Below, one piece after another: positions 4,812 through 6,779 of a stretch of DNA of 6,779 nt. The stretch covers positions 1 to 6,779 of the forward strand of contig JALTPW010000991.1 of assembly GCA_026999335.1 (NCBI GenBank), read 5' to 3'. Each line of letters starts with the position of its first letter. Position 1 is the stretch's first letter. Under the pieces are notes generated by a model, which saw only the letters and a program-made list of their open reading frames with translations, was not told where the DNA came from and searched no databases. Position numbers and translations under genes: made by a program. The DNA comes from Chromatiales bacterium (GTDB taxonomy: Bacteria > Pseudomonadota > Gammaproteobacteria > SZUA-152).

Positions 4812-6779
4812 TCAGCCAAGCTTGCCGTGGCACTGCTTGAATTTTTTTCCGGAACCGCAGGGGCAGGGTTCGTTGCGTCCGACCTTACGACCATCGCGCA
4901 CGAAAGGCTGATGCGCAGGCTCCGCGCCCGCCGGCGCTTTTTCGGGTGCGCCACCGGCGGTGGCCGACGGCACCTGCTCGTGCTGATAAGAGACGGACGC
5001 CTCGGAACGACGCTGCGCTTCAATCGCCTCGACATCCTCTTCGGCACGAATCTGCACCTTGGAAAGAATCTCTATCACCTCGCGCTTGAAGCGCTCCAGC
5101 ATGGCGCCGAACAGCTCAAAGGCCTCGCGTTTGTACTCCTGCTTGGGGTTTTTCTGTGCATAACCGCGCAGATGAATGCCTTGACGCAGGTGATCCATGG
5201 TCGCCAGGTGATCCTTCCACTGTTCGTCCAGCACCTTTAGCAGCACGGCCTTTTCGAAGTGACGCAATACCTCCCTGCCGGCCTGCGCCTCCTTCTCGTA
5301 ATAGGCCTGCTCCAGTTCATCGAAAATACGCTGGCGCAGAGTCTCTTCGTGCAGATCGTGGTCTTCATCCAGCCACTGCTGCACCGGCATGGCCATGCCG
5401 AAGCTGGCCTCCAGCGTCTTTTCCAGTCCGGGCACCTCCCACAGCTCGTCCAGCGAACCCGGCGGAATATATTCACTGACCAGATCGCCCACCACATCGA
5501 CACGGATGTTCTTCACCATTTCCGACACGTCACTGGTGGACATCAGTTCCGCGCGCTGCTCGTAGACCACCTTGCGCTGGTCATTGGCAACATCGTCGTA
5601 TTCCAGCAGGTTTTTGCGGATATCGAAGTTGTGGCCCTCTACTTTGCGTTGGGCATTTTCGATAGCCTTGTTGACCCAGGGATGCTCGATGGCCTCACCG
5701 TCCTCCATACCCAGCTTCTGCATCAGGGCAGCGACACGCTCGGAGGCGAAAATACGCATCAGATTGTCTTCCAGCGACAGGTAGAAGCGGGTCGAGCCCG
5801 GGTCACCCTGACGGCCGGAACGACCCCGCAACTGATTATCGACACGGCGTGACTCATGACGTTCAGTACCCGTCACATGCAGACCACCCGCTTCCAGCAC
5901 CTGCCGGTGGCGCTGCTTCCATGCCTGCCGGAGCTTCTCCTCTTCCACTTCATCGAGATCATCGGCGGCCGCCAGCTCGGCATCAAGATTGCCGCCAAGG
6001 ACGATATCGGTACCACGGCCGGCCATGTTGGTGGCAATGGTCACCGAACCGGGTGCACCGGCCTGGGCGATGATTTCCGCTTCCTTGCCGTGGAACTTGG
6101 CATTCAGCACCTGATGCGGCACCTTGGCCTTATCCAGCAGCTCGGAGAGATACTCCGAGGTCTCGATGGAGGCCGTACCCACCAACACCGGTTGCTGACG
6201 CTCGCGACATTCCTTCACGTCTTCGCAAATTGCATCGAATTTCTCTTTACTGGTGAGGAATACCTGGTCGGTAAAATCCTTGCGCGCCACCGGCTTGGCA
6301 GGCGGAATAACCACCACTTCCAAGCTGTAGATCTGCTGAAACTCAAAGGCCTCGGTATCGGCGGTACCGGTCATGCCGGCCAGTTTGTCGTAGAGCCGGA
6401 AATAGTTCTGGAAAGTGATCGAGGCCAGGGTCTGGTTCTCGTTCTGCACCGCCACGCCTTCCTTGGCCTCCACCGCCTGGTGCAGACCATCGGACCAGCG
6501 CCGCCCCGGCATGGTGCGGCCGGTAAATTCATCGACGATGACGACCTCACCCTCCTTGACGATGTAGTCCACATTACGCTGATACAGGGCGTGGGCGCGC
6601 AGCGCGGCATTGACGTGATGAATCAGGCGAATGTTGGCTGCGTCATAGAGGCTTTCGCCCTCCGGCAGCAGGCCGATCTCGGCCAGCATCTCTTCCACAT
6701 GCTGGTGGCCCTGCTCGGTGAGGAAGACCTGCTTGGATTTTTCTTCCAGGTAAAAGTCACCCAGCTGACCATCTTCGGG
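4812..6779 (-). CDS. secA: SecA preprotein translocase ATPase, N-terminal third outside the window
   Basis: SecA is the cytoplasmic and membrane-associated ATPase that drives unfolded precursor proteins through SecYEG. The frame is open to the right edge, giving 655 visible residues out of about 900; the GTG at 6698 is internal, since SecA-like sequence (GDFYLEEKSKQVFLTEQG) continues upstream of it. The Walker A and DEAD motifs of the first nucleotide-binding fold are therefore not visible. Present are VDEFTGRTM, TLASITFQNYFR and GMTGTADTEAFEF, motif V TNMAGRGTDI (6003-6032), the arginine-finger motif VI QLRGRSGRQGD (5802-5834), then helical scaffold and two-helix-finger sequence (WKDHLATMDHLRQGIHLRGY). 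A poor-complexity Ala/Pro/Glu linker leads to the C-terminal zinc and SecB-binding tail CPCGSGKKFKQCHG (4865-4824; three Cys and one His). All look intact and E. coli-like. It stops at 4812 and is followed by a strong terminator. Confidence 0.98.
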   Translation of the reverse strand, partial: PEDGQLGDFYLEEKSKQVFLTEQGHQHVEEMLAEIGLLPEGESLYDAANIRLIHHVNAALRAHALYQRNVDYIVKEGEVVIVDEFTGRTMPGRRWSDGLHQAVEAKEGVAVQNENQTLASITFQNYFRLYDKLAGMTGTADTEAFEFQQIYSLEVVVIPPAKPVARKDFTDQVFLTSKEKFDAICEDVKECRERQQPVLVGTASIETSEYLSELLDKAKVPHQVLNAKFHGKEAEIIAQAGAPGSVTIATNMAGRGTDIVLGGNLDAELAAADDLDEVEEEKLRQAWKQRHRQVLEAGGLHVTGTERHESRRVDNQLRGRSGRQGDPGSTRFYLSLEDNLMRIFASERVAALMQKLGMEDGEAIEHPWVNKAIENAQRKVEGHNFDIRKNLLEYDDVANDQRKVVYEQRAELMSTSDVSEMVKNIRVDVVGDLVSEYIPPGSLDELWEVPGLEKTLEASFGMAMPVQQWLDEDHDLHEETLRQRIFDELEQAYYEKEAQAGREVLRHFEKAVLLKVLDEQWKDHLATMDHLRQGIHLRGYAQKNPKQEYKREAFELFGAMLERFKREVIEILSKVQIRAEEDVEAIEAQRRSEASVSYQHEQVPSATAGGAPEKAPAGAEPAHQPFVRDGRKVGRNEPCPCGSGKKFKQCHGKLG

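Noticed and set aside
4686..5240. Plus-strand frame of 184 residues starting in the argJ-secA spacer
   Set aside because: Most of it is antisense to the conserved SecA C-terminus, and its start falls in the repeat and terminator region.
6696..6698. GTG at 6698 as the start of secA
   Set aside because: Twenty-seven further in-frame residues upstream match SecA; the gene simply runs out of the window.
1..6779. A novel defence, mobile or biosynthetic system
   Set aside because: All five genes are recognisable housekeeping families; there are no orphan genes, CRISPR-like regular repeats, tRNA or rRNA genes, or transposase or integrase genes.

Overview
The window is part of a GC-rich bacterial chromosome, most likely from a gammaproteobacterium. 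SecA, ArgJ and ApaG all read close to the Escherichia coli or Pseudomonas type. The gene order secA, argJ, then a Nudix protein fused to a thiamine-phosphate-synthase-like domain is one I know from gammaproteobacteria such as Pseudomonas. I cannot name a genus from the sequence.

Layout. From 1 to 1577 (+) lies the 3' nine-tenths of a gamma-glutamyltransferase gene (ggt); its start and signal peptide are left of the window. A 243-base spacer follows, holding a run of nine C residues inside a possible promoter, and then apaG (1821-2219, +). The remaining three genes are all on the minus strand: the Nudix/TPS-like fusion (2228-3175), argJ (3289-4506) and the C-terminal two-thirds of secA (4812 to the right edge). 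apaG and the fusion gene meet tail to tail with only 8 bases between their stop codons.

The minus-strand group is transcribed from right to left. A strong intrinsic terminator directly after secA separates it from argJ, so argJ probably has its own promoter in the 305-base spacer. That spacer also holds an 85-base element with 10-base terminal inverted repeats. The 113-base spacer between argJ and the Nudix gene holds a second, REP-like palindrome and a short hairpin just upstream of the ribosome binding site.

Functionally these are housekeeping genes: glutathione and gamma-glutamyl metabolism, an ApaG-family protein, nucleotide-pool cleaning with a TPS-like partner domain, arginine biosynthesis by the cyclic acetyl-ornithine route, and the Sec secretion motor. 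I see no mobile-element genes, defence genes, CRISPR array or RNA gene. The window does not appear to hold an undescribed multi-gene system. The items most worth a second look are the repeats in the spacers, the C-tract before apaG, and the degenerate active site of the TPS-like domain.
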